Assembly: GCA_963844865.1 (NCBI GenBank)
Contig: CAWJPY010000004.1
Span: 1 to 64,000, forward strand
Origin: CAWJPY01 sp963844865
GTDB taxonomy: Bacteria; Acidobacteriota; Thermoanaerobaculia; Thermoanaerobaculales; Sulfomarinibacteraceae
Direction: 5' to 3'
DNA: 64,000 bases
Below are positions 16,454 through 25,401 of this stretch, one piece after another. The position numbers and the translations under genes are program-made. The notes below the pieces were generated by a model. The model had not been told where the DNA came from, ran no database searches, and saw nothing but the letters and a program-made list of their open reading frames with translations. Within the stretch, counting starts at the first letter, position 1. Each line of letters begins with the position of its first letter.

Positions 16454-17500
16454 ATGGGCGAGCACGACGATCACGGCGCGGGCACGGGACGGCGCGACTT
16501 CTTGAAGCTGGGGGCCGCGGTGACCGCCGGGGCCTTCACCCAGGGCGCCTTCGCGGTCGGCCCCGAGACGAACCGCGCGGCGGCACCGGTGCCGACCACC
16601 ATGCCCACCCGCAACCTGGGACGCACCGGCCAGCGGGTGGGGATCTTCAGCCTCGGCGGTCAGGCAGCCGTGGAGCAGCCCGACAACCTGGACGAGGCGG
16701 TCCCCATCATCGAGCGCGCCCTCGACCTCGGCGTCAACTACATCGACACCTCGGCCCGCTACGGCGGCGTCGAGGAACGCTGGAGCGAGCGCTACATCGG
16801 GGAGGTCATGAAGCGGCGGCGCGCCGAGGCGTTCCTGGCCACCAAGACCCACGACCGCACGCGCGACGGGTCGCTGCGCCTGCTCGAGCGATCACTGGAG
16901 CTGCTTCACACCGACCACGTGGACCTGTGGCAGGTCCACAACCTGTCGCGGATGTCCCAGGTGGACGAGATCTTCGCCGAGAACGGCGCCGTGAAGGCCA
17001 TGGTGGAGGCGCGCGATCAGGGTCTGGTCCGCTTCCTCGGCGTCACCGGCCACGCCGACCCCGAGGTCCTCATGGCCGCCATCCAGCGCTTCGACTTCGA
17101 CACCGTGCTCATGGCCGTCAACGCCGCCGACCGCCACAAGCTGAGCTTCCAGGAGAAGCTCCTGGACCTGGCGGTGGCCAGGCACATGGGCATCATCGGC
17201 ATGAAGATCCCGGCCCGAGGCCGCATCCTCGCCAGCTGGACGCCGCCGCCCCTGCAGGAGCAGCAGTCCTACGCGCGAGCCTCCCGGCCGGGCACGCTGA
17301 CCATGTCCGAGGCCATGGGCTACGTGCTGTCCCTGCCGGTCTCCACCGTCATCGTGGGCTGCGACTCCATCGCCCAGGTGGAGGAGAACGTGGCCATCGC
17401 CCGCGCCTTCACGCCCCTTGGCAAGGAGCAGCTCGCGGCCCTGGAGGCCAAGACCGCCCCCATCGCCGACCAGGCCCTGTTCTTCAGGGGTCTCTCGTAG
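16454..17500 (+). CDS. Tat-exported aldo/keto reductase
   Basis: 348 residues. The N-terminus carries a twin-arginine signal (RRDFLKLGAAVTAGAF, 13-28), so the protein is probably exported folded with its NADP cofactor. The AKR barrel follows: RNLGRTGQRVGIFSLGG, NYIDTSARYGG with the catalytic Asp98 and Tyr103, FLATKTHDRT with the catalytic Lys, and VDLWQVHNL. Near the C-terminus, STVIVGCDSIAQVEENV is the usual NADP-phosphate region. Start ATG 16454 has GGAGGG five bases upstream. Tat-type AKRs like this are frequent in Acidobacteriota and Planctomycetes. The substrate is unknown. A crotonase gene follows after 18 bases. Confidence 0.88.
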   Translation: MGEHDDHGAGTGRRDFLKLGAAVTAGAFTQGAFAVGPETNRAAAPVPTTMPTRNLGRTGQRVGIFSLGGQAAVEQPDNLDEAVPIIERALDLGVNYIDTSARYGGVEERWSERYIGEVMKRRRAEAFLATKTHDRTRDGSLRLLERSLELLHTDHVDLWQVHNLSRMSQVDEIFAENGAVKAMVEARDQGLVRFLGVTGHADPEVLMAAIQRFDFDTVLMAVNAADRHKLSFQEKLLDLAVARHMGIIGMKIPARGRILASWTPPPLQEQQSYARASRPGTLTMSEAMGYVLSLPVSTVIVGCDSIAQVEENVAIARAFTPLGKEQLAALEAKTAPIADQALFFRGLS

Positions 17501-17518
17501 GGAGCGGGGGAGGACGCC

Positions 17519-18271
17519 ATGGCCCTCGTCACCGCCCAGGTCCACGACGGAGTCGCCACCGTCACCCTCGACGACCCGAAGCGCCGCAACGCGGTCTCTC
17601 CTCCCATGGTGGAGGAGATCCTCGCCACCTTCGACCGGTTGGAGGCCGATCCGGCGGTCGGCGCCGTGGTGGTGACCGGTGCGCCGCCCGCGTTCTGCGC
17701 CGGTGCCGACCTGTCGGAGCTCACGGAGGCGGTGCGGCCCGGCCTGAAGAAGATCTACGACGGATTCCTGCGCATCGCCCGCTGCCCCCTCCCCACCATC
17801 GCGGCAGTCAACGGGCCCGCCGTGGGCGCCGGCGTCAACCTGGCCCTGGTGTGCGACCTCAGGGTGGCGGCCCGCTCGGCCCGCTTCGAGGGCCGATTCC
17901 TGGACATCGCCCTCCATCCCGGGGGCGGCCACACCTGGATGCTGCGCCGCCTGGTGGGCCCGGAGACCGCCGCCGCCATGGTCCTCTTCGGTGAGACCCT
18001 CGACGGCGAGGAAGCCGAGCGTCGGGGCCTCGCCTGGAGGTGCGTGGACGATGAGGAGCTGCTTCCCACCGCCACGACCCTGGCCGGCCGCGCAGCAGCA
18101 GTCCCCCGCGAGCTGCTGCGCCGCGCCAAGGCCACCCTCAAGGCCATGACCCGCATCCACGAGCACACCGTGGCCGTGGACATCGAGCTCGAGCACCAGG
18201 CCTGGTCCATCCGGCAGCCCGAGTTCGCCGAGCGTCTCGCCGCTCTCAAGCGCAAGATCGGCACGAAATAG
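17519..18271 (+). CDS. crotonase-superfamily protein (enoyl-CoA hydratase/isomerase-like)
   Basis: 250 residues with the crotonase fold: RRNAVSPPMVEEI, FCAGADLSEL (first oxyanion-hole strand) and AAVNGPAVGAGVNLALVCD (second oxyanion-hole strand). The two glutamates that hydratases use are missing. The position usually held by Glu in GGGxEL is Asn (GAGVNL), and the second is Asp or lost (LDIALHPGGG). Acyl-CoA binding is therefore likely, but classic hydration is doubtful; isomerase, hydrolase or decarboxylase chemistry is possible. It probably forms an operon with the aldo/keto reductase. Confidence 0.85.
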   Translation: MALVTAQVHDGVATVTLDDPKRRNAVSPPMVEEILATFDRLEADPAVGAVVVTGAPPAFCAGADLSELTEAVRPGLKKIYDGFLRIARCPLPTIAAVNGPAVGAGVNLALVCDLRVAARSARFEGRFLDIALHPGGGHTWMLRRLVGPETAAAMVLFGETLDGEEAERRGLAWRCVDDEELLPTATTLAGRAAAVPRELLRRAKATLKAMTRIHEHTVAVDIELEHQAWSIRQPEFAERLAALKRKIGTK

Positions 18272-18349
18272 GCCAGCTTCTCGCGGTCGCGTGCCCCAGC
18301 TCTTCGGGAATACGCGCTCCAGTGTGGACATGCGCATGGGGGAGACATC

Positions 18350-18796
18350 ATGTTGACGCCCGTTTCGCTGCCCATCCCCCTGTGGTGCCTGCTCGCCTTC
18401 GCGGCGTGGACCCTCCTGGTCCTCGGGCTCACGATCGGCGTCCATCGCTGGAGCCACATCCTGACCCGGCGCGCCAGCTTCGCCACCTACGGCGAGTACA
18501 GGATCGAGGGCGGAGGATTCTACGCCCGGGGCATGCGGGCCCACGCCAACTGCGTCGAGAACCTGCCCATCTTCGCCGCCATCGTCCTCGTCATCGTGGC
18601 CGCCGGATTGCGCGGCCCGACCCTCGACGTGCTCTCCCTCGTGGTGGTTTGCGCCCGCGTCCCCCACACCTTCGTGCACGTGGCCTTCGACCAGAGCAAC
18701 AACGTCGTGGTCGGCTTCCGCTCCATCCTCTACATCATCCAGTTCCTGGCCATGCTGGCCATGATCGTGGTGATCGTCGTACAGCTCCTGCCCTGA
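18350..18796 (+). CDS. MAPEG-family membrane protein
   Basis: 148 residues with four predicted membrane helices and the MAPEG motif GMRAHANCVENLPIFAAIVL. The family covers glutathione-dependent microsomal enzymes, and the bacterial members are largely uncharacterised inner-membrane proteins. The start ATG follows GGGGGAGACATC. A later segment, VCARVPHTFVHVAFDQSNNVV, matches the conserved second half. No partner genes for glutathione use are adjacent. Confidence 0.88.
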   Translation: MLTPVSLPIPLWCLLAFAAWTLLVLGLTIGVHRWSHILTRRASFATYGEYRIEGGGFYARGMRAHANCVENLPIFAAIVLVIVAAGLRGPTLDVLSLVVVCARVPHTFVHVAFDQSNNVVVGFRSILYIIQFLAMLAMIVVIVVQLLP

Positions 18797-18915
18797 CCTC
18801 GTCTCCTTCCCCGACACAGTGTTGCCTCCGAATATCAGTCCGGCGCAACCTGTTCTCTCTGGTAGACATCGGCAAGACCACAGACGCGGCTCTGCCGGTG
18901 ACGAAGGAGGGTTTC

Positions 18916-19479
18916 ATGCAGGTCCCGCTCGCGCTCCAGTTCAAGGACGTCACGGCGACGCCAGACATCGAGGAGCGGATCCGGTCCAAGGTCGACCGAC
19001 TCGAGCGACACTGTGACCACCTGATCTCCTGTCGGGTGCTGGTGGAGCAGCCCCACAAGCACGCCTCGTCGGGCAGTCCCTACCGGGTCCGCATCGAGGC
19101 CTCGATCCCCCCGGGCCACGACATCGTCGTCGTCAAGGACCCCCAGGACAACGACCTGTCCGACTCGCTGGTCACGGTCATCAACGCGGCCTTCACGGCC
19201 GCGGAGCGCCAGGTCAAGGAGCTCGTGGAGCGCCAACGTCACGAGGTGAAGGTCCACCAGGTGCCGCGGGCGGTGGTGGTGCGCGTCGACCGCGAGGAGG
19301 GGTTCGGCTTCCTCGAGACAGCCGAGGGAAGGCAGATCTACTTCCACCGCAACGCGTTCCTGGATGGAGGGTTCGACGACCTCGAGGTGGGGACCGCGGT
19401 GCGCTTCGCCGAGGAGATGGGCGACGACGGGCCCCAGGCGACCACGGTGCACGTCGTGAGCAGCCCGGACGTGCACTGA
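18916..19479 (+). CDS. ribosome hibernation factor fused to a cold-shock domain
   Basis: 187 residues. Residues 1-110 form an HPF/YfiA domain (LALQFKDVTATPDIEERIRSKVDRLERH), which binds the small subunit's mRNA/tRNA channel. Residues 119-182 form a cold-shock/S1-like domain with GFGFLETAEG and the RNA-binding RNP2-like IYFHRNAF. Standard long HPFs instead carry an HPF C-terminal dimer domain; here the CSD replaces it. Start ATG 18916 has a strong AAGGAGG five bases upstream. It stands upstream of pgk and may be transcribed alone. It is likely to act in stress or stationary-phase ribosome storage, with RNA binding by the CSD. Confidence 0.88.
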   Translation: MQVPLALQFKDVTATPDIEERIRSKVDRLERHCDHLISCRVLVEQPHKHASSGSPYRVRIEASIPPGHDIVVVKDPQDNDLSDSLVTVINAAFTAAERQVKELVERQRHEVKVHQVPRAVVVRVDREEGFGFLETAEGRQIYFHRNAFLDGGFDDLEVGTAVRFAEEMGDDGPQATTVHVVSSPDVH

Positions 19480-19697
19480 GCCCGGGCATCTGCCACGGGG
19501 CCCCGATGACCCCACCCGACTGAGGTCGACGGCTACATCCCGGCGGCCGGATCCCGGACCATCCCCGGGTCTCGCTGGGATCGCGGTTGGAGCCACAAAC
19601 GGGTCTGCGCGCGCCGCGGAATGGGGTTCTGGAAACGTCCGTTGCTTGATGCTGAACCCCGACAGGCGGGTCGAGACGCCCGCAGGAGGTTGACCAC

Positions 19698-20870
19698 ATG
19701 GCCAAGCGGAGCGTGCGGGACGTGGAGGTGGAGAACCACCGAGTGCTGGTGCGGGTGGACTTCAACGTCCCGCTCAAGGACGGCCAGGTGGCGGACGACA
19801 CCCGGATCCGGGCTGCGCTGCCGACCATCACCTACCTCATCGAGCACGGGGCCCGGGTCATTCTGTGCTCGCACCTGGGACGGCCCAAGGGATCGGTGGT
19901 GAAGGAGCTGCGGATGGCGCCCGTGGCGCGGCGCCTGTCCGAGCTCCTCGACCGCGACGTGCGCACCACGTCGGACTGCATCGGCCCCCAGGTCGAGGAG
20001 GCGGCCAGGGCCCTGGCCCCGGGGGAGGTGCTCCTCGTCGAGAACACGCGCTTCCACCGCGAGGAGAAGGCCAACGATGCAGCCTTCGCCGCCCAGCTCG
20101 CAGCGCTGGGCGAGATCTATGTCAACGACGCCTTCGGCTCGGCCCATCGCGCCCACGCCTCCACCGAGGGCGTGGCCCACCACCTGCCGGCGGTGGCCGG
20201 ACTGCTCATGGAGCGGGAGCTCGAGGTGCTCCACGACCTGCTCTCCGATCCCGCCCATCCCTTCGTGGCCATCATGGGCGGCGCCAAGATCTCGGACAAG
20301 ATCGGGCTGGTGGAGACGCTCCTGGACATGACGGATCGGTTGCTGGTCGGCGGCGGCATGGGCAACACCTTCGCCAAGGCCGCGGGCCAGGAGGTTGGCC
20401 AGTCCCTGGTGGACGAGGACGGCCTGGAGGCGGCGCGCGGCTTCCTGGAGGCGGCCGGCGACCGCATCGTCCTGCCCGTGGACGCCATTGCCGCCGAGCA
20501 CCTGCGCGCAGACGCCTACAACCTGCAGGTGACCCCGGACGAGATGCCGCCTGAGTGGAGGATCGTGGACATCGGACCGCGCACGGTGGAGCTCTTCCGG
20601 GCGGCGGTCCGCGACGCCCGGACGGTGGTGTGGAACGGTCCCGTCGGGGTGTTCGAGATGGAGCCTTTCGCCAAGGGCACCTTCGCTCTCGCCCACACCC
20701 TCGCCGGTCTGGACGCCGTCACGATCATCGGCGGAGGCGACACCGCCGCCGCCGTGCAGCGGGCGGGTGTGGCCGGCAAGATGACCCACGTCTCCACCGG
20801 CGGAGGCGCCTTCCTGGAGTACCTGGAGGGCCGTGAGCTCCCGGGGGTGGCGGCGCTCCAGGACGCCTGA
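19698..20870 (+). CDS. pgk: phosphoglycerate kinase
   Basis: Glycolytic and gluconeogenic enzyme interconverting 1,3-bisphosphoglycerate/ADP and 3-phosphoglycerate/ATP. It shows the signature VRVDFNVPLKDG, SHLGRPKG, ENTRFHREEKAND, MGGAKISDKI, WNGPVGVFEMEPFAKGT and the C-terminal nucleotide loop IGGGDTAAAV. At 390 residues it is normal and complete. GCAGGAGG lies nine bases before the ATG. No gap or triose-phosphate gene is adjacent. Confidence 0.96.
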   Translation: MAKRSVRDVEVENHRVLVRVDFNVPLKDGQVADDTRIRAALPTITYLIEHGARVILCSHLGRPKGSVVKELRMAPVARRLSELLDRDVRTTSDCIGPQVEEAARALAPGEVLLVENTRFHREEKANDAAFAAQLAALGEIYVNDAFGSAHRAHASTEGVAHHLPAVAGLLMERELEVLHDLLSDPAHPFVAIMGGAKISDKIGLVETLLDMTDRLLVGGGMGNTFAKAAGQEVGQSLVDEDGLEAARGFLEAAGDRIVLPVDAIAAEHLRADAYNLQVTPDEMPPEWRIVDIGPRTVELFRAAVRDARTVVWNGPVGVFEMEPFAKGTFALAHTLAGLDAVTIIGGGDTAAAVQRAGVAGKMTHVSTGGGAFLEYLEGRELPGVAALQDA

Positions 20871-20980
20871 GGTCCCGTGGACCGGCGCACCACTCGATCG
20901 GAGGGACTGTTCACGTCATCGGGCCGTCGGGCATCCCCGGCTCCTCGGCCACCCGGCGGCGCGGCGAGAGGAGGAGCGTC

Positions 20981-21721
20981 GTGGAGACCGCATCGGTGAC
21001 GCCGTCCCACGACTGGCTGTGGATCCTGGCCTCGGTGTCCCTGCTCATCTCCGCCTTCTGCGCCCTGAACATCGTGGTGGACATCCTCGCCGGCCGTCGC
21101 CAGAAGATGTGGATCATGAACGTGGTGTGGCCCATCACCTCGCTCTACGCCGGCCCTCTGGGGCTGCTGCTCTACTACCGGCTGGGACGGCTGGCCACCA
21201 CGCGCAGGGTCCGCCAGGCCAAGCGGCACGACCAGGAGCCGCAGCACAAGGCCAAGCCGTTCTGGCAGTCGGTGGCGGTGGGGGTGACTCACTGCGGCGC
21301 AGGCTGCACCCTCGGCGACGTGTGCGCCGAGTGGACGATGTTCGGCGTGGCGGCGGCCATCGGCGCCGGTGCGAGCACCTGGTTCGTGTTCGCCACCTGG
21401 GGGCTCGACTACCTCCTCGCCCTCCTGTTCGGGATCGCGTTCCAGTACTTCAGCATCGTGCCCATGCGCGGTCTCGGCTTCCGCCGCGGCCTCATCGAGG
21501 CCTTCAAGGCCGACTTCCTGTCCCTCACCTCGTGGCAGGTCGGCATGTACGGATGGATGGCGATCGCCCTCTTCGTCGTCTTCGGCCACGACAGCGTCGC
21601 CATGCAGAAGACGAGCCCGGTCTTCTGGTTTCAGATGCAGGTCGCCATGCTGGCGGGGTTCGTGACCGCGTACCCCGTGAACTGGTGGCTCCTGCGGCGA
21701 GGCATTAAGGAGGTGATGTGA
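20981..21721 (+). CDS. DUF4396 integral membrane protein
   Basis: 246 residues with about six membrane segments. The DUF4396 hallmark THCGAGCTLGDVCAEW lies in the middle, with cysteine and histidine residues that may bind a metal. Another conserved stretch is FGIAFQYFSIVPMRGL. The start is GTG 20981, preceded by GAGAGGAGGAG. Function is unknown. In other genomes such genes lie near copper, heme or multicopper-oxidase genes, but no such neighbour is present here. It converges with the Lon-like gene after 12 bases. Confidence 0.85.
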   Translation: METASVTPSHDWLWILASVSLLISAFCALNIVVDILAGRRQKMWIMNVVWPITSLYAGPLGLLLYYRLGRLATTRRVRQAKRHDQEPQHKAKPFWQSVAVGVTHCGAGCTLGDVCAEWTMFGVAAAIGAGASTWFVFATWGLDYLLALLFGIAFQYFSIVPMRGLGFRRGLIEAFKADFLSLTSWQVGMYGWMAIALFVVFGHDSVAMQKTSPVFWFQMQVAMLAGFVTAYPVNWWLLRRGIKEVM

Positions 21722-21733
21722 GCGGCGCCACCG

Positions 21734-24700
21734 TCAGACGGCTCGCACGGTCGTCACCACCTCGCTCTCCACGACCCGGAGCCACTCCTCGAGGAAGCGC
21801 CTGGCCAGGTCCTCGGCCCGCGCCGGATCGAGGCGGTACTTCTCGGGGATCAGGTCGAGGTTGAAGACGTAGACGCCGTCGCGCTGGATGACGAAGGGAG
21901 CCTCGTCCAGCGCCTGCGGGCCCAGGTGGAGCAGCCGGCACCAGGCCCGGTTGAGCACCGGCTTGAGCCCCTTGAGCTTGCGGTTGGACGCGAAGTTGTT
22001 GGCCAACCTCAGCACCCGTCCCTCGGGGAGCACGGCATCGCGGAGGAGGAAGTAGGGGCCCACCACGCCCACCGTCCCGCACCCGCCGTCCCGCGTCTGG
22101 CGCAGGACCTCGAGCTCCAGGGCCCGTCGCAACGCCCCTGGAGCGTGATCGGCCACCACCACCCGCTTCGCGTCCCCGACACGCTCGCGGACGCCCTCCT
22201 GAGCGTCCTCAGCCGCGACGATCACGCAGCGCCCGCAGCCACAGCAGACCGTGGAGTCGAACTGGTCGGCATCGAGCTCCTGATCGCTCTTGACGCTCAG
22301 CATCAGGGGGCACGGGCGGGCCGACAGCCCCGTCTCGGCCAGGCGCTGCGCCGCGGCCGCGGCATGGCGGGCGAAGAGATCCGCGACGCCGGCCAGCTCC
22401 TCTTCGTTCACCTGAGCGACCCGCCAGGCGTCTGCAACCCGTCCCACGGCCACCACCTGGATCAGTTGCCTGGCGGCATCGAAGCCGGTGTCGTCTCCCC
22501 GCCAGTCCTCGATGTCCAGGACCTGCAGCTCCTCCCGGAGGGCGTGGGGGAACGCTTCGATGCCATCGGGCCCGTGCAGGTTGTCGCGGGGCATGATGAG
22601 CGTGCGGCAGCCGGCGTTGATGGCCGTCTCCAGCTTGATGTCGAGCCCGCCCACGCCGCTGATCCGCCCCTGGGTGTCGATCTCGCCGGTGATGGCCACG
22701 TCCCGGCGCACCGGCCGCCCGATGAGCATGGAGGTGAGAGCGATGGCGATGGCCGCCCCGGCCGACGGTCCGTCCTTGCGGGTCGCCGCGCCCATGAAGT
22801 GGAGGTGGACCGGCTGCGAGACGGCCCCCGGGTCCAGGCCGAGCTCGTCGGCGCAGTAGAGGATGCCGGTGGTGGCCACCTTGCGGCTCTCGTCCATCAC
22901 CTTTTCGATGTTGCCGGTGGCGTGGATCATGCTCAGGGTGGGCCCACCCTGGCCCCGGGGCCCGACGATGGGCGTGGCCTGGATGGCGATGGTGGTGCCC
23001 ACCGAGCGCTCCACGTCGACGCCGATGCCCAGGCTCTCCCCCACCCGATCGCTGTCGTTGATGGTGGGACCGCGACGGGGCTCATCCAGGCGCTGCTTGA
23101 TCAGCTCGCGGGTGATGACGACCCGCTCCCGGCCGGCCTCCAGAAGATCACGGCGTTGCACCCGCAGGAAGAGGTTGCGCAGCACCAGCTCGAGCTGCCG
23201 CACCCCGGCCTCGTTGGTGTAGTGCTCGACCAGGAAGCGCACCAGCTCGGCCGCCTCCTCCTCCGGCAAGGCGATGGCCTCCTCGGGCAGGCGGTGCTTG
23301 TCGCGCAGCCGGGGGATGATGTGGCGGAGGGCGATCTGGACCTTCTCTCCCACGGCGTAGCGGTCGAGGCGCACGACCTGGCAGCGGTCGACGATGGGGG
23401 CCGGGACCGTCTCCAGGGTGTTGGCCGTGAGGACGAAGTGGCTGTTGGACAGATCGATGTCCACGGTGGTCTGGGTGTACTTGTCGTGGAACAGGTGGTT
23501 CTGCTCCGGGTCCAGGATCTCCAGCAGGGTCGAGATCGCGAAGGACTCGGTCTTGTCCACCTCGTCCAGGATGAACATGCCGTTCATGGCGCCCATGCGG
23601 ATCAGTCCCTGCACGATGGCGCCCGGACGGGACCCCTCGTAGGTGAAGCCGTGGCCCCTCAGATCGGTGTCGTCCCGCATGCCGCCCAGGGACACCTTGT
23701 GGTACGGCAGGCCCAGGTTGCGGGCGATGGAGGTGGCCAGCGACGTCTTGCCCACACCGGGGGGGCCCACGAACAGGAAGGCGCTCCCGCTGTGTCGCCA
23801 ATCCCCCGGCCGTTGGGGGTCGAAGTCCCGGTAGCGCCAGATCAGGTTGGCGAAGAAGTCGCTCACCAGCTCCTTGGGCCGCTCCAGACCGTAGTGGCTC
23901 GCGTCCAGCCCGGCGGTGAACTCCCGCGGACCGACGTGGATGGGGAGCACCTTCCCCCAGGGAACACTGAGCAGGGTGTCCACGAACTCGGTGTACTTGG
24001 CCTTGGACTGTCCCGCCAGATTGAGCTCGTTGCGGTCGATGGCCTCCAGCACCGCTCGCGGCACCAACGGATTGTTGCGGGCCGCCTCCACCCGTTCCTG
24101 CAGCGTGCGGCGCGGCTTCTCACCCATCAGGGTCGGGCTGTCCAGCGATCGCTCCACGGGCTGGGAACGCCCTTCGTCGTCGCCTCGGGGTTCCTCCGAG
24201 AAGATGTCGCCGAGGCGCTCCCCGAACCGGCTCGTGAGCTCTTCCGGGGTCTCGTCGCCGGTGATCTCGAGGCCCGCCTCCGCAGCCAGCGCCGGCATCC
24301 GCCCGTCCTGGAGGAACCCCTGGAGGAGCGTCCCGAGACGCCCGTCTCCGCGGATGCGCGCGCTGTCGAGGATGGTCAGCACCCTGGTGAGGAAGGCCGC
24401 GCGCCGGCGCACCGGCAGGGCGGCGTCCTGGGCGCGCATCCAGCACCGGTCACAGAGCGCGAGCACGAGGTCAAGACCCAGGGTCGGCACGGCTCGCCGG
24501 ACGAGCTCGTCGTCGAGCTCGCTCAGCGCTCCGGCCTCCAGCCCGATCAGCTTCCCCAGCAGCGCGCCGTCGTCATCCGAGCCGTCATCACGTCGACACA
24601 GGTCCAGGAGGGTCTCGCCGTGGAATCCGGAGCTGTCGTCCGACAGCGCTGCGGACAGCGCGGCGAAGAACCCCTCCTCCTTCCCCCGCCGGTGGAGGGC

Positions 24701-25153
24701 GAAGCGTCGGTCCCCCGAGAGGACCTGTGACTCCGGCCGCTCGGGGTTGATCATGCCGTCGAACTCGTGCCGGAGGAGGAGCTCGGCCAGAGCCAGCGTC
24801 TTCCTCGCCTCCACGTCGCCGCTCAGGTCGGACGCCGCCTCGGACGGCAGGGTGAACGCCAGGTAGTCGAAGACGCGCTCGTGGATGTGGATGGTCCACA
24901 TCTCCTCGGCGAAGGTCAGCAGGCTGACCACGTCGTTCCGGCCACCGGCGTCGGCCAGGCGCACGATCTCGAAGCGCTCCGAGACCCGAGCGAGGCGGAC
25001 GGTATCCACGCCCTCGACCTCGGAGAAGTACGGCAGCACACGCCGGTTCGCCAGCGCGGCCAGCACCGACTGGATGCGCCGTCTGGTGGCCGCGTCGGGC
25101 AGCGGCAGTGAGCCGAGGGCGGAGCGGTCGATGGTGATGGGCAGCATCGGCAC
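21734..25153 (-). CDS. Lon-like ATP-dependent protease with unusual N- and C-terminal regions
   Basis: 1139 residues. The AAA+ core is clearly Lon: Walker A GPPGVGKT (463-470), Walker B MFILDEVDK (526-534), sensor segment HFVLTANTLETVP and GVRQLELVLRNL. The S16 protease domain has the Ser-Lys dyad: S797 in KDGPSAGAA and K840 in GGLDIKLETA. The first ~350 residues do not look like the standard Lon substrate domain, although WTIHIHERVFDYLAF might be a remnant. After the protease domain (about 910-1139) comes an extension with the cysteine motif VCCGCGRC (C970, C971, C973, C976). Standard Lon is ~800 residues and ends with the protease domain. The GTG at 25153 is the longest start; ATG 25147 is equally likely. 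It is a cytosolic protease whose extension could sense metal or redox state. Confidence 0.85.
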   Translation of the reverse strand: MPMLPITIDRSALGSLPLPDAATRRRIQSVLAALANRRVLPYFSEVEGVDTVRLARVSERFEIVRLADAGGRNDVVSLLTFAEEMWTIHIHERVFDYLAFTLPSEAASDLSGDVEARKTLALAELLLRHEFDGMINPERPESQVLSGDRRFALHRRGKEEGFFAALSAALSDDSSGFHGETLLDLCRRDDGSDDDGALLGKLIGLEAGALSELDDELVRRAVPTLGLDLVLALCDRCWMRAQDAALPVRRRAAFLTRVLTILDSARIRGDGRLGTLLQGFLQDGRMPALAAEAGLEITGDETPEELTSRFGERLGDIFSEEPRGDDEGRSQPVERSLDSPTLMGEKPRRTLQERVEAARNNPLVPRAVLEAIDRNELNLAGQSKAKYTEFVDTLLSVPWGKVLPIHVGPREFTAGLDASHYGLERPKELVSDFFANLIWRYRDFDPQRPGDWRHSGSAFLFVGPPGVGKTSLATSIARNLGLPYHKVSLGGMRDDTDLRGHGFTYEGSRPGAIVQGLIRMGAMNGMFILDEVDKTESFAISTLLEILDPEQNHLFHDKYTQTTVDIDLSNSHFVLTANTLETVPAPIVDRCQVVRLDRYAVGEKVQIALRHIIPRLRDKHRLPEEAIALPEEEAAELVRFLVEHYTNEAGVRQLELVLRNLFLRVQRRDLLEAGRERVVITRELIKQRLDEPRRGPTINDSDRVGESLGIGVDVERSVGTTIAIQATPIVGPRGQGGPTLSMIHATGNIEKVMDESRKVATTGILYCADELGLDPGAVSQPVHLHFMGAATRKDGPSAGAAIAIALTSMLIGRPVRRDVAITGEIDTQGRISGVGGLDIKLETAINAGCRTLIMPRDNLHGPDGIEAFPHALREELQVLDIEDWRGDDTGFDAARQLIQVVAVGRVADAWRVAQVNEEELAGVADLFARHAAAAAQRLAETGLSARPCPLMLSVKSDQELDADQFDSTVCCGCGRCVIVAAEDAQEGVRERVGDAKRVVVADHAPGALRRALELEVLRQTRDGGCGTVGVVGPYFLLRDAVLPEGRVLRLANNFASNRKLKGLKPVLNRAWCRLLHLGPQALDEAPFVIQRDGVYVFNLDLIPEKYRLDPARAEDLARRFLEEWLRVVESEVVTTVRAV

Positions 25154-25401
25154 AGTTCCCGGCGGGTCGGCGGTCCGATCCCGCCTTCATGTACAGCGAA
25201 CCATCACCGGACGGGGATTCTTTCCCTCCACTCCTGAGATGTCTCGAATGCGACCTTCCTCTTGATGGAGCGTGGGATCGAGCGCGTCTTGCCAGGAACC
25301 GATGGTCCGGAGCCCACGGAGGGACGGGCCTCCGGCCAGCCCACGACCCACACCCCCACGCGACCTTTGCCACCCTCGCCCCTGGCCGATAGACTCGCGC
25401 C

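Noticed and set aside
16109..16852. Minus-strand open frame of about 247 codons opposite the aldo/keto reductase
   Set aside because: Most of it is a shadow of the reductase; only the part near 16,206-16,372 has any protein-like look and is listed separately.
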